A stretch of DNA of 64,000 bases from Acanthosepion esculentum (GCA_964036315.1 OZ038509.1:33104459-33168458), one strand, 5' to 3'; positions 26,892-37,787 are shown, numbered from the stretch's first letter. Numbers and translations are program-made. The notes: generated from the sequence alone by a model not told the origin.

Positions 26892-26956
<65 letters not shown>
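26825..26956 (+). repeat. MAR-2: conserved flank plus (AT)n, copy 1
   Basis: CACACGCTCTATCTCTGATA, TTGAGCACTTTATCCCATAA and AGACTATATTTCTTCATATA precede an AT run (26,894-26,956). The same block follows the hammerhead-like motif at 62,306-62,440, where the order is not interrupted by the hairpin duplication. The 62-kb copy thus looks ancestral in layout. Confidence 0.8.
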
Positions 26957-26958
<2 letters not shown>

Positions 26959-27295
26959 CCGCCAAAAGAGTCCAAATTTTGAAGCGAAATGCTTCAGACG
27001 CCTTTGTACAGGGCCAAGTAACACAGCTTGGCAACAGTAAAGAGGAGAAAGGTGTTGCGACTTGGACATGTCATACGCCACAATACTCTACCAGAGACGG
27101 TCCTTCAAGGTACCTTGGAAGGTAGTAGACGTAGGGAGAGGCAACCCAAAAGCTGGATGGACAACATCAAAGAATGGACCAGCATGGGCATCCCGACGCT
27201 CTTTCGTGAGGCAGAAAACAGATCTGGTTGGCGGCGGTTGGCTACCTTATCCTCTCTCATGTCGCCTCTACGATCGCTTCGGTCATGAGAAAAGA
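26957..27295 (+). pseudogene. Non-LTR retrotransposon C-terminal fragment
   Basis: Frame 27,028-27,288 reads TVKRRKVLRLGHVIRHNTLP, ETVLQGTLEGSRRRERQPKS and WMDNIKEWTSMGIP. This is the 'rrkL..lGHv.Rh..l...il.G.leG.R.RGRq...W.d.i..W' tail common to many LINE polymerases, probably RTE-like. Only the extreme C-terminus is present. The 5' side is cut by the MAR-2 (AT)n tract. Confidence 0.8.
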
Positions 27296-27299
27296 GAGA

Positions 27300-28391
27300 G
27301 ATGTACAATCAAACAGTTGCAGATATACAGTTTGTTTCAAATATGAGTGTATAGTACGACTTAAATCCACAACACTATTCAGTCACATATTCAGGTATAA
27401 AATATAGACGCGGGATAAAAATATAGACATGCATAAACACGTGGACAATGAGAGAAAGAGAGATAGATTTGCACGTACACACAGACACAACATGTTGCAA
27501 GCAGGCACAAATCCGAGACATCGTATCAACAGGCGAAATCTGAACCAATCGACTTGAGCTCTGCTAATAATAATAATGATGATGCTAGCATTACAGGGAT
27601 AGCATTTGTCGGTTTTGCTTGATTAGCGACAACAGATCTGCATTCCGATCAAGCCAATGAGTCAGTGTTAGCAAACCCGGCATCATATCGATAATCCAAT
27701 CACAATGACCCTAATCCTTTGCTGAACACCCAACCAATCAATATGGACGGCCAAAGAGACGGTAGATCAGTTAACCAACCACAGAGAATATCGAATTTGA
27801 TTGACAGCCGACCGGGACAAGAAAGATGAAGAATTAAATCAGCTATCACACCTGTAAATCCAACCACGCCCAACTGAAGTATTTTATCCAATTATTTACT
27901 TTAGAGAATAAAAGTTAATCTATAAAATGTTTGGAATGAACTGAAATTAAACCAACACACAGACAGGCCAAATATATTTCGAAAGAGACTTTTAAAGATG
28001 TATATTCAATTAAATTTCCCATATTCACGTATCACACACTAGCGCACCTTACTTAACACACATGTATTAAGTTTAATCATTTGCATTTAATAGCTTTCAA
28101 ATTATACTAAAGTATTATCCTTTAGGCCGACTAAATCTGTGAAATTATCATTCTAGAAACAGCATGGGAAAATTGCTTGAAAACCGGTTGATCCATTCTC
28201 TAACGTAACAGGAGGGGATGGTGTCTTCACTGAATACGGAAGTGTATCTAGGAATATTTTAATAGTAGCCACAAAAAAGACCTTATGTCGCGTTCTCGTC
28301 GATAGTAATAAAATAAATAACATCCGCCTAGATAATTGCGTCCAAGCATCTGTTGAACCTGGGTATTTTGGACAGGTTAATGGTGCTTTGT
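27300..28391. other. Unassigned sequence
   Basis: No coding or repeat signature. Four CCAAT pentamers occur between 27,543 and 27,740, possibly by chance. A 145-codon antisense frame overlapping 28,153-28,590 is the complement of SINE-2. Confidence 0.35.
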
Positions 28392-28655
28392 GCAGCAGGT
28401 GGTGTAACGATGAGTAACTCGGAACATCGGCAAACAGCGTTCGAATTACGAACCATTTTATGTTCACTTTTGCCCAAATACTCTTGGGGGAAGTATCAAT
28501 CCATGCCTTCTTCCCCCAGCTATGGATCTTTCTTGCCTTAAGAAGAAGGAAAATTGATTTGAAACCAGCCGGAAAAAGGTTGGGATCCATCAGGCTATCT
28601 TACTCAAGAAGCAGGAGTGCTATGGTTGCTGTACTTAATTGGCTGCGAAACACGT
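28392..28655 (+). repeat. SINE-2 copy
   Basis: A-box-like GGTGGTGTAACGATGAG and B-box GCGTTCGAATTACG, then the family signature CTCTTGGGGGAAGTATCAAT and CTTCTTCCCCCAGCTATGG. The 3' part differs from the 55.9-kb copy, suggesting a subfamily. Confidence 0.8.
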
Positions 28656-28810
28656 GATTGGAGCAATCACCGAAGGATATATTCACCTGTACTGATTTGT
28701 AACCATGAATTTAGAGCAGGCATTTTGTAAATTTCATCGTATCACAGAAAATGTTTTTGTTTTTTTTAAAAAAAATGGCAGGAAATATACGGTTAGTTAT
28801 AATACAGAGT

Positions 28811-28893
28811 TCTGCTGAAAAGTTCTCGGTCCAGCCAACCTAAAAAAATCTGACGAAATGTAGACGGGTCGGGGGTGTGCGGAGAACTTTTAA
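28811..28893. repeat. Short inverted repeat, possible MITE remnant
   Basis: GAAAAGTTCTCGG at 28,816 faces CGGAGAACTTTT at about 28,880, an imperfect dyad around 50 bases. AAGTTCTC ends are common at mariner termini, but this is too short to assign. Confidence 0.35.
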
Positions 28894-29073
28894 GAAATGG
28901 CAAAATATACATAAAAAATAAATCTAAATGTATAAATAATTTATACTGAGTATTGCGATGAGCAATGTTTTTAGTTCGTTAATTGATCAGTTTGTGATTG
29001 ACTTTCTTTTCAATGTCCTGATTCGTGGAGCATTCAGTAACGCTTAACATTACAAATTACTCAAATTAAAGAC

Positions 29074-29097
29074 GTTTCGATTCAATGACTTCATCAG
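29074..29097 (-). other. CTGATGA...GAAAC module
   Basis: On the minus strand CTGATGA is followed 12 bases later by GAAACGTC. It is one of a series of such modules in this window. The surrounding 28,656-29,580 holds nothing else recognised. Confidence 0.5.
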
Positions 29098-29589
29098 AGC
29101 ATAAATTATAAGTTCAGTAAGGGATTTTTAGTTTGTTAAATATCTAAGGAATCGGAGCGATCATATTGTGGAAGATTTTCTCATTGTCTGAAAGAAAAGA
29201 TTTCGATTTCTCAGCTGGCATTGCCAAGTGTCCATATCTAACTTAATCCGCTCAATAGACAGAGAGAAATAATTTCTGAAAAGCAGTAAAGAAATTGCAT
29301 AAGATGTAATGATAGACCCCACAATTTTGCCGTATTTCAAAGATTCCTTTCATAACAAAGTCTTGCGTTTTCTAATTCTAACCAGTTTATTCATTACCTA
29401 TGTCCGTCTTTGTCTTCATTTCTCGCTAATATTTGCATTTACAAATGTCTATCTTTACACGTGTGACATATACATACATAAACACATATGCGCGTGTGTC
29501 TTTCCCTAACTTTCAATTTTATTCCCTCTCGCTCTCATACACACATGCGATTTTATAAGCGTAGCTTAGATGTGACCTAAGGCTGAAAG

Positions 29590-29780
<191 letters not shown>

Positions 29781-29854
29781 GACGGTATGTCTACTCCGTA
29801 TTTGAAGTAGACCTGCTATATATTCACCTGCACCTCATGTCGACACATAATACA

Positions 29855-30130
29855 GTCATTCATCTATTTTCGCCAAAATGCTTGCTTGTGTCTAGATTAG
29901 TCTGTTTTTATAGTCATTTATCGATTGAGAAATTGAATGTTTTTTTTTCATTTTCCATGTCATCTTTTTGGCTGTAACGTAAATGTCTACTACAAACTGA
30001 AATGGACAGGTGATATTTGAAATTCTGCTTTCTTGCAATTCAATTTCTCCACTAAAGTATGTGGTGTTGTTGCTTGGTTCTAAATGCAGCAGAAATTCTT
30101 TTCATTTCCTTACAGGTGTCTACAGAAACG
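29855..30130 (+). repeat. Dispersed repeat R, copy 1
   Basis: Shares GTAACGTAAATGTCT, GAAATGGACAGGTGAT, AAATTCTGCTTTCTTG and TTTCTCCA.TAAAGT with 50,225-50,480 in the same order at perhaps 70-75% identity. No coding seen and the family is not identified. Confidence 0.65.
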
Positions 30131-30394
30131 AAATGCAAGTACTTTATAAATCTATATATTCCTACAAACTAATATACTTATGTATAAAAAAATCAAATGT
30201 ATTTATAACATATTAGGGAGAAGAAAATGTCGTATTATATTTCGGAAAGATCATTTTTCAGTACTTACGCTAAAATAACTATTAATATTTATGTTCTAAC
30301 ATTTTTTCTTTCTCTGCCGATTATTTAATATCAGAAGTTAAATTCCGTATTAATTTTACACTTTTAAATCAGATTAGATCAGATCTATATCAGG

Positions 30395-30900
30395 TACTTT
30401 ATGCTGTATGAATTAAAAAAAAAGGCTTTTCAGCAGCAGAAGCGACAAGAGATATTGGTTTGCTTTAAATGTACATCCAAACGTTAGGAAATTTTTCGAT
30501 CGGAATTTTTTCGCTTAAAGATTCACTTCAATCTCGACGACCAAGCTCTGTCCAAATTGAATTTCTGCAGAGTGCAGTTGAGGAGAATCCTATATAAACT
30601 GCACGCTAATTAGCAACGCAGTTCACTAAAAGTTACACTTCAATCATAAAACCACTTCATGAACTCGGAAATGTTATTATCCAACGTTGTTTTTTTCAGC
30701 TTAATAAAAGAATAAGATTTGCCCCCTGTCCGTTGAAGAGGAAACTTACTATCGAACCTTTCGTCTGTAAAAATCATCACCAGCCATGAAAATATAACCG
30801 TAATCCAACGAAAACAACAATTGCTAGCACCCACCCGAAAAGAATCAATCTCTAAAGAAGGACTACACCCATTGTGCCCTGTGATTGGTGGAATATGAAA
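30395..30900 (+). pseudogene. mariner transposase, N-terminal and middle part
   Basis: Frame pieces read KGFSAAEATRDIG, SLKDSLQSRRPSSVQIEFLQ, SAVEENPI*TAR*LATQFT, SIIKPLHELGNV and then FFQLNKRIRFAPCPLKRKLT, EPFVCK. This follows the mariner order: GRPS linker, EENPxQTxRELA helix, HLxxLGKV, LxxRxxICxSLLxR, EPFLxRIVTGDEKW. The first catalytic aspartate region (TGDEKW) is decayed to NHHQP*KY. Multiple stops. The C-terminal part of a mariner lies at 31,940-32,340, with SINEs in between, so these are probably halves of one element. Confidence 0.75.
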
Positions 30901-31204
30901 TGGTGTTGTGCATCATAAAGTGTGAAACTAAACATTTAATGTGGAGATGTGTTGTTGTCATTTGGGAGCATTGAATATAAAATTGTAGAAAAAGCGCCTA
31001 TCATTGGTTCATCGTAATATCATGTTCTTAACACATTGACTGCCAACCTCCAACTTACTCTAGAGACATGGCGGTAATATTTCTTTTTTTTAATAAAAAA
31101 TATTCTGTAAAAGAATGTTAGGGCATTAATAAAAGTTTTAATGTTGATGTTTATGAAAATGACTTCCAGAGTTTTCTTTTTTTTTTCTTTTTTCCTGATA
31201 TCAG

Positions 31205-31283
31205 AAGGAAGGCACGGTGGAGTAATGGATAGCGGCTCGGATTGAGGAATCGGAGACCTGAGTATGAATTCCAGTTGAATCCA
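31205..31283 (+). repeat. SINE-2 head fragment
   Basis: GGAGTAATGGATAGCGGCTC (A box) and CTGAGTATGAATTCCAGTTG (B-box region) match the 55.9-kb copy. It is cut off where the antisense SINE-1 begins. Confidence 0.75.
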
Positions 31284-31514
31284 GGCCTTCTTCAGGTGGT
31301 TGGAATTTCGAACCGAACCCTTTATTTCGATCACTGGGGTAGACTGTTCTAGTTCCACGTGCCATGTTTGATGGATGTCAGTTATCAGTTATCTCCTGGT
31401 AATTTTCCCTCTGAAAGTTCTCCACTGCCTGAACCGGGTATTGAACTCACACTTTTTGGGTCTGTCACTGGAGCTAACCAACGCCTTTATCCACTGTGCC
31501 ATGTGTCCTTGAGG
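31284..31514 (-). repeat. SINE-1, antisense arm of inverted pair
   Basis: Reverse complement of SINE-1 from CAAGGACACATGGCACAGTG through GGTTCGAAATTCC to CCTGAAGAAGGCC. It has the tRNA head but lacks the 3' third. Bases 31,284-31,452 pair with 31,517-31,690. Both arms share four variants absent from other copies. Confidence 0.93.
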
Positions 31515-31803
31515 ACAAAGAGTGTGAGTTCAATACCCGGTTCAGGCAGTGGAGAACTTTCAGAGGGAAAATTACCAGGAGATAACTGATAACTGACATC
31601 CATCAAACATGGCTCGTGGAACTAGAACAGTCTACCCCAGTGATCGAAATAAAGGGTTCGGTTCGAAATTCCAACCACCTGAAGAAGGCCGGAGCGTTCA
31701 ACGGCCGAAACCTTGTGACAAATATGGCGACAAAGATGAGGACAATAATCCGACTAATGTAAATACTGTGCATAATACCTCATCTCAGAAATATAGACAT
31801 ACT
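31515..31803 (+). repeat. SINE-1, sense arm of inverted pair
   Basis: Begins inside the head (AGAGTGTGAGTTCAATACCC) and runs to the family 3' end (CTCATCTCAGAAATATAGAC). The A-box part is missing. It forms a potential hairpin of about 170 bp with the preceding arm, with a loop of about 64 bases. Confidence 0.93.
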
Positions 31804-31939
31804 ATATCTTTATTGTGATAGTTATTGTTGTACCTACTTTCAATTTATAAGAGATTCAGGTAAAAGGTAAGAGTAGCAGAGTGCCGTATGCATTTAGCCA
31901 ACATTCCACAGGAAGCCAAACGTTGCTTTATATAAAAAT

Positions 31940-32340
31940 AGACATAGTGTCTCCAAAATGTGAAGCAACTCAAAATGGAAATATAGTCACCGGTATCTGG
32001 AGACATGGAGTAAACTGAAATATTGTGTTATCAATATTGCTGACATGGCAGTGACCATTTTAAACGATAATGCAAGATAAAATGTGGCCCGACTCATTAA
32101 GAAAAGATTAAAGGGACGAATTACGGAAGTTTTGCCTAATTCTCCTTACCCTTATCACTTTCCTCCATTTCACTTGGAGAGAATCGCAAAATTTTTAGAG
32201 AGGAAACAGTTGTGAGAACTTTAAAACTGATATTAAGTAATTATTTGCATCGAAACCTGAAGAGAATCTACAATTTGCCAAATAGATGACATTATGTCCT
32301 CAATATTGATGGGGAATACATTGATTAAACAGAACAAGAT
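31940..32340 (+). pseudogene. mariner transposase, C-terminal part
   Basis: Reads TILNDNARXNVARLIKKRLK, TEVLPNSPYPYHFPPFHLER, IAKFLERKQL and later RIYNLPNR*HYVLNIDGEYI followed by a stop. This is the mariner C-terminus: QDNARPHVA, then HPPYSPDLAPSDYHLF, then the final L-x-x-R-W-x-x-V-I-x-x-x-G-x-Y. The second catalytic D survives as NDNAR; the PDLAPSD third-acid region has become YHFPPFH. Inactive. Confidence 0.8.
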
Positions 32341-32504
32341 CAATGTTTTCCATCTTCAAAAGTGACAGAACTTTCTTTCCAACAAAATGTTTCGTGTATC
32401 TTTCGTATCTATCTCGTATATGCATGTTTAAATCTTATATCTATTAAATAGAGAGATAATGTGTGTGTGTGTATGTGTGCAAAAAGTATAGTACAAGTAT
32501 TTAC

Positions 32505-32815
32505 TCAAGGACACATGGTACAGTGGATAAAGGCGTTGGTTAGGTCCAGTGACAGAACCCAAAGAATGTGAGTTCAATACCCAGTTAAGGCAGTGGAGAA
32601 CTTTCAGAGGGAAATTAACAGGAGATAACTGATAAACTGACATCCATTAAACATGGCACGTGGAACTAGAACAGTCTACCCCAGTGAGCGAAATAAAGGG
32701 TTCGGTTCGACATTCCAACCACCTGAAGAAGGTCGGAGCGTACAACGGTCGAAACATGGCGACAAAGATGAGGACAATAGTCCGAATAATGTAAATAATG
32801 TAAATATTTACTAAT
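32505..32815 (+). repeat. SINE-1 copy, nearly full length
   Basis: Head CAAGGACACATGGTACAGTG (A box), GTGAGTTCAATACCCAG (B box), body GGAGATAACTGATAAACTGA, GGGTTCGGTTCGACATTCC, hairpin module CCTGAAGAAGGTCGG...CGGTCGAAAC, then GACAAAGATGAGGACAATAG. It lacks the last CTCATCTCAGAAATATAG block. A (GT)n lies just upstream at 32,460. Confidence 0.9.
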
Positions 32816-33128
32816 TTATCTATTATTCTGTAACAGCACTGCAAACTTGGTATTCGGGGTAACACGAGACACTCAGATTTCCCTCTACAATATTTTAATT
32901 CTAGTTGATTTCTGCCCATCTATAACTTAATTGTTAATACTCATATTGCAACCTATAATATAAACTAATTTTTCTGATCGAATTGGGTCAGCCATAAAAG
33001 GGCCAGCATTTTCTTTCTGAATGACATCTTTAACTTTCGGGAGGTTTTCTGTAAACTTGAGAATAAAGATGTAAGTGGTTAAGTTAGTAATGACTATTAT
33101 TGAGATGCTTGAAATTTTAATTCCACTA

Positions 33129-33147
33129 TGTGCCGAGGAATTAGAAG

Positions 33148-33213
<66 letters not shown>

Positions 33214-33232
33214 CTTCCAATTCTTCGTCACA
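33129..33232. repeat. Palindrome with (AT)n loop
   Basis: Arms of 22 bases (TGTGCCGAGGAATTAGAAGA.. and its complement at 33,211-33,232, 19 of 22 matching) enclose about 60 bases of AT. The whole block can fold as a long hairpin. Confidence 0.85.
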
Positions 33233-33894
33233 GAATTATTTTAGGATAAGTGTTCTGTTAGTAAAAATAAATTTAAAATAGAAAATGAAGTAAATCGTAG
33301 CTACATTCAAGACAACCAATCAATAGAATCTATTATCTTCGGTATTTGGTGAGCTGCAAATTGAATTCTTTATTCGAATTGTTGAAACCTGGAAGAATTT
33401 TAGCGGGAAATACTGTAGAGAGCAACTGGCATGTTTAAATGATACATTTGAAGATCATTTTTCTTCCGGTTACGTCGATCCCTATCTTCAGTAAGTAAAT
33501 ACAACAATCACGAAACGATCGTGGGAATGGAAGTTCTCTACACGCATTCTTCTCTTCAGACAGGTAACTTGTTTTGTTTCAAGCACCATCCGTCGTTCGG
33601 TCAACTGTTCTAACAATTAGAAAACGTTGAAAAATTCATTAAAAATTTTAATTGTATCAAAATCGAAAATAAAAGCAAATAAAAAATATAACAAAATACT
33701 AATAACAATGATAATGATAATATAAAAAGGGGGGAAATACATACAAAAATGGATGTGTCGTGTATCGAGATAGGATCAGAGTGTAAAAAGGCAATAATGT
33801 AACAGAGAGAGTTTGGGAACCACACACACATGTATATTTTTTTTTTATTGAAATTGGAGTAGATTTGAACAGCGAAATTAGATCAGAACAATTT

Positions 33895-34035
33895 TGATAA
33901 CTGATGGGAATCCGAGGTAGCCCATTTGGAATTGGGTCATTTTGTTTACTGATGGGAATCTGATCTAGCCCATTTGGAATTGGGTCATTAGGAAGATGAT
34001 CGAGAGAATTGGTCATATGGAAGATGATCGAGATC
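33895..34035. repeat. Short tandem repeat, two 51-base units
   Basis: CTGATGGGAATC...TAGCCCATTTGGAATTGG occurs twice (about 33,901 and 33,952). A smaller GAAGATGATCGAGA pair follows. No coding meaning seen. Confidence 0.8.
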
Positions 34036-34074
34036 ATTTTTATCGGTTAAAATTTGAAATAGAGCTTACTAAGG

Positions 34075-35640
34075 CTATGAGGAACTTTTAAATTCACATG
34101 ATTTTGGGTTGAAGGCAGCACTCGTGATATACGGGTGCGGACCAAGGGACGATTTATGATCAGCCAGGTTTATCGATATAAACGCGCACAGAAATCTGTT
34201 GACAGAGTGGTTGTCTCGTCTGCCGTCGAGTGCAGTCGAGCTGGGTAGAGAGAGGAACCAAACGCCCGCTAACATATTTTGTTGATATAACTACGAAGAA
34301 GCGAATTACTCCTCCAACAATTTAAGACTGCTACTGCTCCTATTATTACTACCACTGGAAACGGAAACGTCGAACAAGCTAGAATAATCAAAAGGTTGTT
34401 TTTGAGCTCGTCGTTCGTCGAGTGCAGTCGCACTGGATGGAGAGATATCGGAAACTGGAAGTGGCTCAGGGATCGGAACAAAACCCCCGCTAACATGTAC
34501 TGTTAATATAAATACCGATGCTTCTGCTACCACGAAGATTACTACTACTGTTACTAACGCCGAGGAGAAACGCAGCTATAAAATTCTCTCCATCGCAAGA
34601 GTCGTATATCGTTCTGAGATGATTTCACAACAAGCTAATCACAACCCACTCTCTCTCTGTCTAGAATCCAGTGTATGAGTTTTTACGTCAATTATTTTCT
34701 TTTCTGTAACCCGTTTCTTTTCTATACTATTCTTTTCTGCTATATAAAAGACATTAACAATTCAACCATTGAATAGTTGTTTGTCCGGCTTTCTGCGGAT
34801 ATATATATACATTTTATTTTGTGCATTCTAAATTTCTTAGCACAGACTCTCCAGCCGTGTCTACATCTTCAATCGACCGTGAATGGATGAACATCACTTC
34901 TGCTTTCTGGATCAAACCAAACACAACGTGGGTAGGAAGCAGGATTAAACCAGTGGACCGGTCGAATGATCTACGGATGCTCAGGGGACCTACGGTCACT
35001 CCCTTAAGTTCGGTTAAGACCGAGTAGACACCTCAACCCAGAGAGTAAGACGTCGGAGGTTGAAGGGGCTAGCGCGAAAGTGTTAGAATAAAAATAAAAT
35101 AAAAGAGAAAAAAAAAGATGAAAGGCATAGTACAAAAATGGGGATTTTGTACTATTCCTTTCACTTTTTTTTCTCTTGTTTATTTTTTTCGCACCACCCA
35201 TATTCTGACAGTGAATTTCCAAAAGAATTCTTTTTCCCCTTTTTGGTGCTATTCCTTACCTCCCTCCCTTTCTCTTCACTTTTCTCTTTCATTTTATTTG
35301 TATTGCCTCTTTCCCTCTATTCCCACACTTTATCATATCAGCCAAATCTCTCAACACCAACACCTTCCCCACCCCAGGTCTTATAACCCTTTTTCCTTTT
35401 TGTTGAATATCTCACTCCCCTTCCACCCACCACCAATCCTAATTTTTAAATCTAAGGTTATTTTCACAAAAAGTTTCGCACAGCAACAGACCAAAAAGAG
35501 ACCGGATTTTTACTAATAAACCCATCTACAAACAGAATTCTGCCTAGCGTCAAGAACTGCTATTGTTCAGTCTCCGCCGTCTCTCTGTGAATTTCTCGCA
35601 TCCGCTGATGGACAGAGGCGTGTCCGAAAATTCCAAACTT
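34075..35640. other. Unclassified GC-richer block, possibly LTR-element derived
   Basis: Two diverged direct copies (about 34,205-34,300 and 34,405-34,520) share CGTCGAGTGCAGTCG and CCGCTAACAT...TGTTAATATAA. Further on are a TATAAAAGA box-like site (34,743), a frame at 34,821-35,027 and a polypyrimidine stretch (35,150-35,420). The style (regulatory-looking, moderate GC, tandem U3-like duplications) suggests retroelement origin, but I see no terminal repeats or pol motif, so the class is open. Confidence 0.3.
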
Positions 35641-35790
35641 GGAATCTTAATCTCTGTGCTTCATTTCTGTCAGGTGGTTAATAATTAATAAATGTTTTTC
35701 GTACTGTTCAAATCGGTACACTTTCGTTTGTCTTTTTTTTATTAACCAACTCTATTTTATAAACTATAAGAAGCACACGTGGATTCTTTC

Positions 35791-35796
<6 letters not shown>

Positions 35797-35873
<77 letters not shown>

Positions 35874-35965
35874 GCTTTCATCTTGTTATTTCGTATATAC
35901 ATGAATAATAAGTTTTCATCTTGTCTCTTCTCTCGTATACTGCATTTCAACTTGTCACTTCTCTC

Positions 35966-36026
<61 letters not shown>

Positions 36027-36030
36027 TATA

Positions 36031-36076
<46 letters not shown>
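35797..36076. repeat. Two (AT)n arrays with a short direct repeat between
   Basis: AT runs at 35,797-35,872 and 35,968-36,076 flank two copies of CTTGTC.CTTCTCTCGTATA. The second run meets the Penelope-like element end. Confidence 0.92.
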
Positions 36077-36077
<1 letters not shown>

Positions 36078-36145
36078 TAAAATGAGGACCGGAAAAAGGT
36101 ACCTAATATTTAATATAGTGTCATTTGTCGGTCGGTTGCATTTTT

Positions 36146-36541
36146 TCACCTGTTAATGTGTTTATCGTTTTCAATGCTATTGTCGACCAAACTTTGTGGG
36201 TATTTTCTCTTGATGAGTATTTTTTTCATCTCTTCTAGTCTGTGGTCTCGTGTCGTTGTATTTGAGACTATTGCATATATCAGCTTGGTTAGGTTGAATG
36301 GGATGTTGGTACGAGTGTATTTTCGGTGGAAAGATGTATAAAGGAGATATTGTCGAGAGTCAGTCGGTTTAAAGTATATGTCGGTTTCTAGTTTGGTGTT
36401 TGTTTTTGTTATTAATATATCTAAAAAGCGAAACTGGATAAACTCAAGACATTCCAGACATGCATTATTTATATAAATCCTAGCATCAAATTCACTATGG
36501 AGTACAGCGACAAAAACTTCCCATTTTAGACATATTAATAA
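36146..36541 (-). pseudogene. Penelope-like reverse transcriptase, C-terminal palm/thumb fragment
   Basis: The 134-codon frame reads FLDILITKTNTKLETDIYFK, PTDSRQYLLYTSFHRKYTRT, NIPFNLTKLIYAIVSNTTTR, LEEMKKILIKRKYPQSLVDN. This is the PLE series F-L-D-x-x-I ... T-D-x-Y-x-K-P-T-D ... Y-L-x-x-x-S-x-H ... NIPF-x-x-x-R-R-I ... L-I-x-R-x-Y-P. The catalytic YxDD lies further upstream and is absent. The open frame shows no stop over this length, so the copy is younger than the LINE relics. Confidence 0.88.
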
Positions 36542-36779
36542 CAAAAACAAACACTAAACTAGAAACAAATTAACATCCACACATTCTGAGAAACATCAGA
36601 AAAAAAGGTCATCCCTTATATCTCAACTTTCAACCCAAAGAACACAGAAATCTACACACACACATACAACTAAATCTACCAATCCTACTAAAGGACAAAC
36701 AAAATGAAAAGCTCATTATAAAAATATCCAATCATAAAAGTAAACGATAACCTAAATCACTAAAAAAGATCGTGCAAAA

Positions 36780-37210
36780 CTGCAGAACACAATTGAAGAC
36801 CTTCAGGTGAAAAAATTCAACCGACCACTTTGTGGGGTATGCAACTACCTATTAGAGGGCCATGAATTTCAGTTAAAAGACGGATCAAAATTAAAAATGA
36901 TTTCTCGTGCGTCTCAAAGAATGTAATATACATAATTACATGCAAAGGTTGCCACGAACATTACACTGGCAAAGCCGGTCAGTTACTCTGTCAAAGGATG
37001 CCAGTTCATAGCCAAAAAATTAGGGACCCACACACCAGAAAAATACCCATTAGCCAATATATAGAGGAATGCGAAGGACAAAATCTGCCAAATTTTAGTG
37101 TCTTTCCGTTCTACCGATGCAACGACAGAACCACTGAACAAAGGTGGATTAATAAGGAAACATTTTTAATCAACAAGTTCAAACCGATACTTAATTCATT
37201 GCATAAATAG
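36780..37210 (+). pseudogene. Penelope-like linker and GIY-YIG endonuclease
   Basis: Reads FNRPLCGVCNYLLEGHEFQL (Cys-containing linker), then NVIYIITCKGCHEHYTGKAG, the GIY-YIG core written as IYI...HYTG, as in Penelope endonucleases. It continues VHSQKIRDPHTRKIPISQYI, FSVFPFYRCNDRTTEQRWIN and KETFLINKFKPILNSL to a stop at 37,210. The conserved E of the TTEQR block is present. This domain nicks DNA for target priming in active elements. The linker upstream has frameshifts. Confidence 0.85.
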
Positions 37211-37591
37211 ATTCTACCAAATTCCCCTTACCATAAACAACATATATAGCCAGTTACGTCCCTTGATTTTCATTGTTTTAATTGGTACAAAACATAAGCA
37301 TCAACACGTGAATGGAGGAACAGTTAAAATCTTTTTGAAAAGTAAGCGAAATCGATTAAAGTAATAAAAAGTTTTAAAAAAAGGAAAACAACAAATTATT
37401 TTCTATGAAAAAAAAAAAACACTGAAAATCCAGTTGTAAATAACAAAGTTTTAATTCTCCTCTCCAAACATTCATATATTATAAATAAATATCACTATAT
37501 TAAATATTAGGTGCCTTTTTTCTAATCCTCATTTTAGTCTATACAATAGGTTTTTGTACAGAATCTTTCTAACAATTTCTTTACATATATA

Positions 37592-37593
37592 TG

Positions 37594-37628
<35 letters not shown>

Positions 37629-37630
37629 TT
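37592..37630. repeat. (AT)n-(GT)n microsatellite
   Basis: Short compound run. Confidence 0.85.
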
Positions 37631-37787
37631 TCATATTGTCATTTATCGTATATAACTCATGCATATATCAGAAATCAATGACAAAACACCAGTAAGTTGT
37701 GACTCTGAAATCAGCCATCTTGTTGAGGTTGCAACATCAGAACCCGTAAGCCAGGATGTCCTTCATTTACTACACATGATAATTGTG

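Larger units (their letters stand above)
36076..37541. mobile_element. Penelope-like element in inverted arrangement
   Basis: The outer ends are mirror images: TAAAATGAGGACCGG...GGTACCTAATATT on the left and AATATTAGGTGCC...TCCTCATTTTA on the right (37,497-37,541). Inside, a reverse-transcriptase piece points left and a GIY-YIG piece points right. A 33-base segment (TTAATAACAAAAACAAACAC) is present in both orientations at about 36,394-36,427 and 36,523-36,565, marking the inversion point. Complex inverted or tandem copies are a known habit of Penelope-like elements. Confidence 0.85.

Noticed and set aside
27543..27740. CCAAT-box promoter cluster
   Set aside because: Four pentamers in 200 bases with no TATA, no downstream exon and no GC island; likely chance.
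28153..28590. 145-codon antisense frame as a gene
   Set aside because: Mostly the complement of SINE-2; no domain and no splice context.
33895..34035. CRISPR-like array
   Set aside because: Only two 51-base units with no uniform spacers, in a eukaryotic genome; an ordinary tandem repeat.
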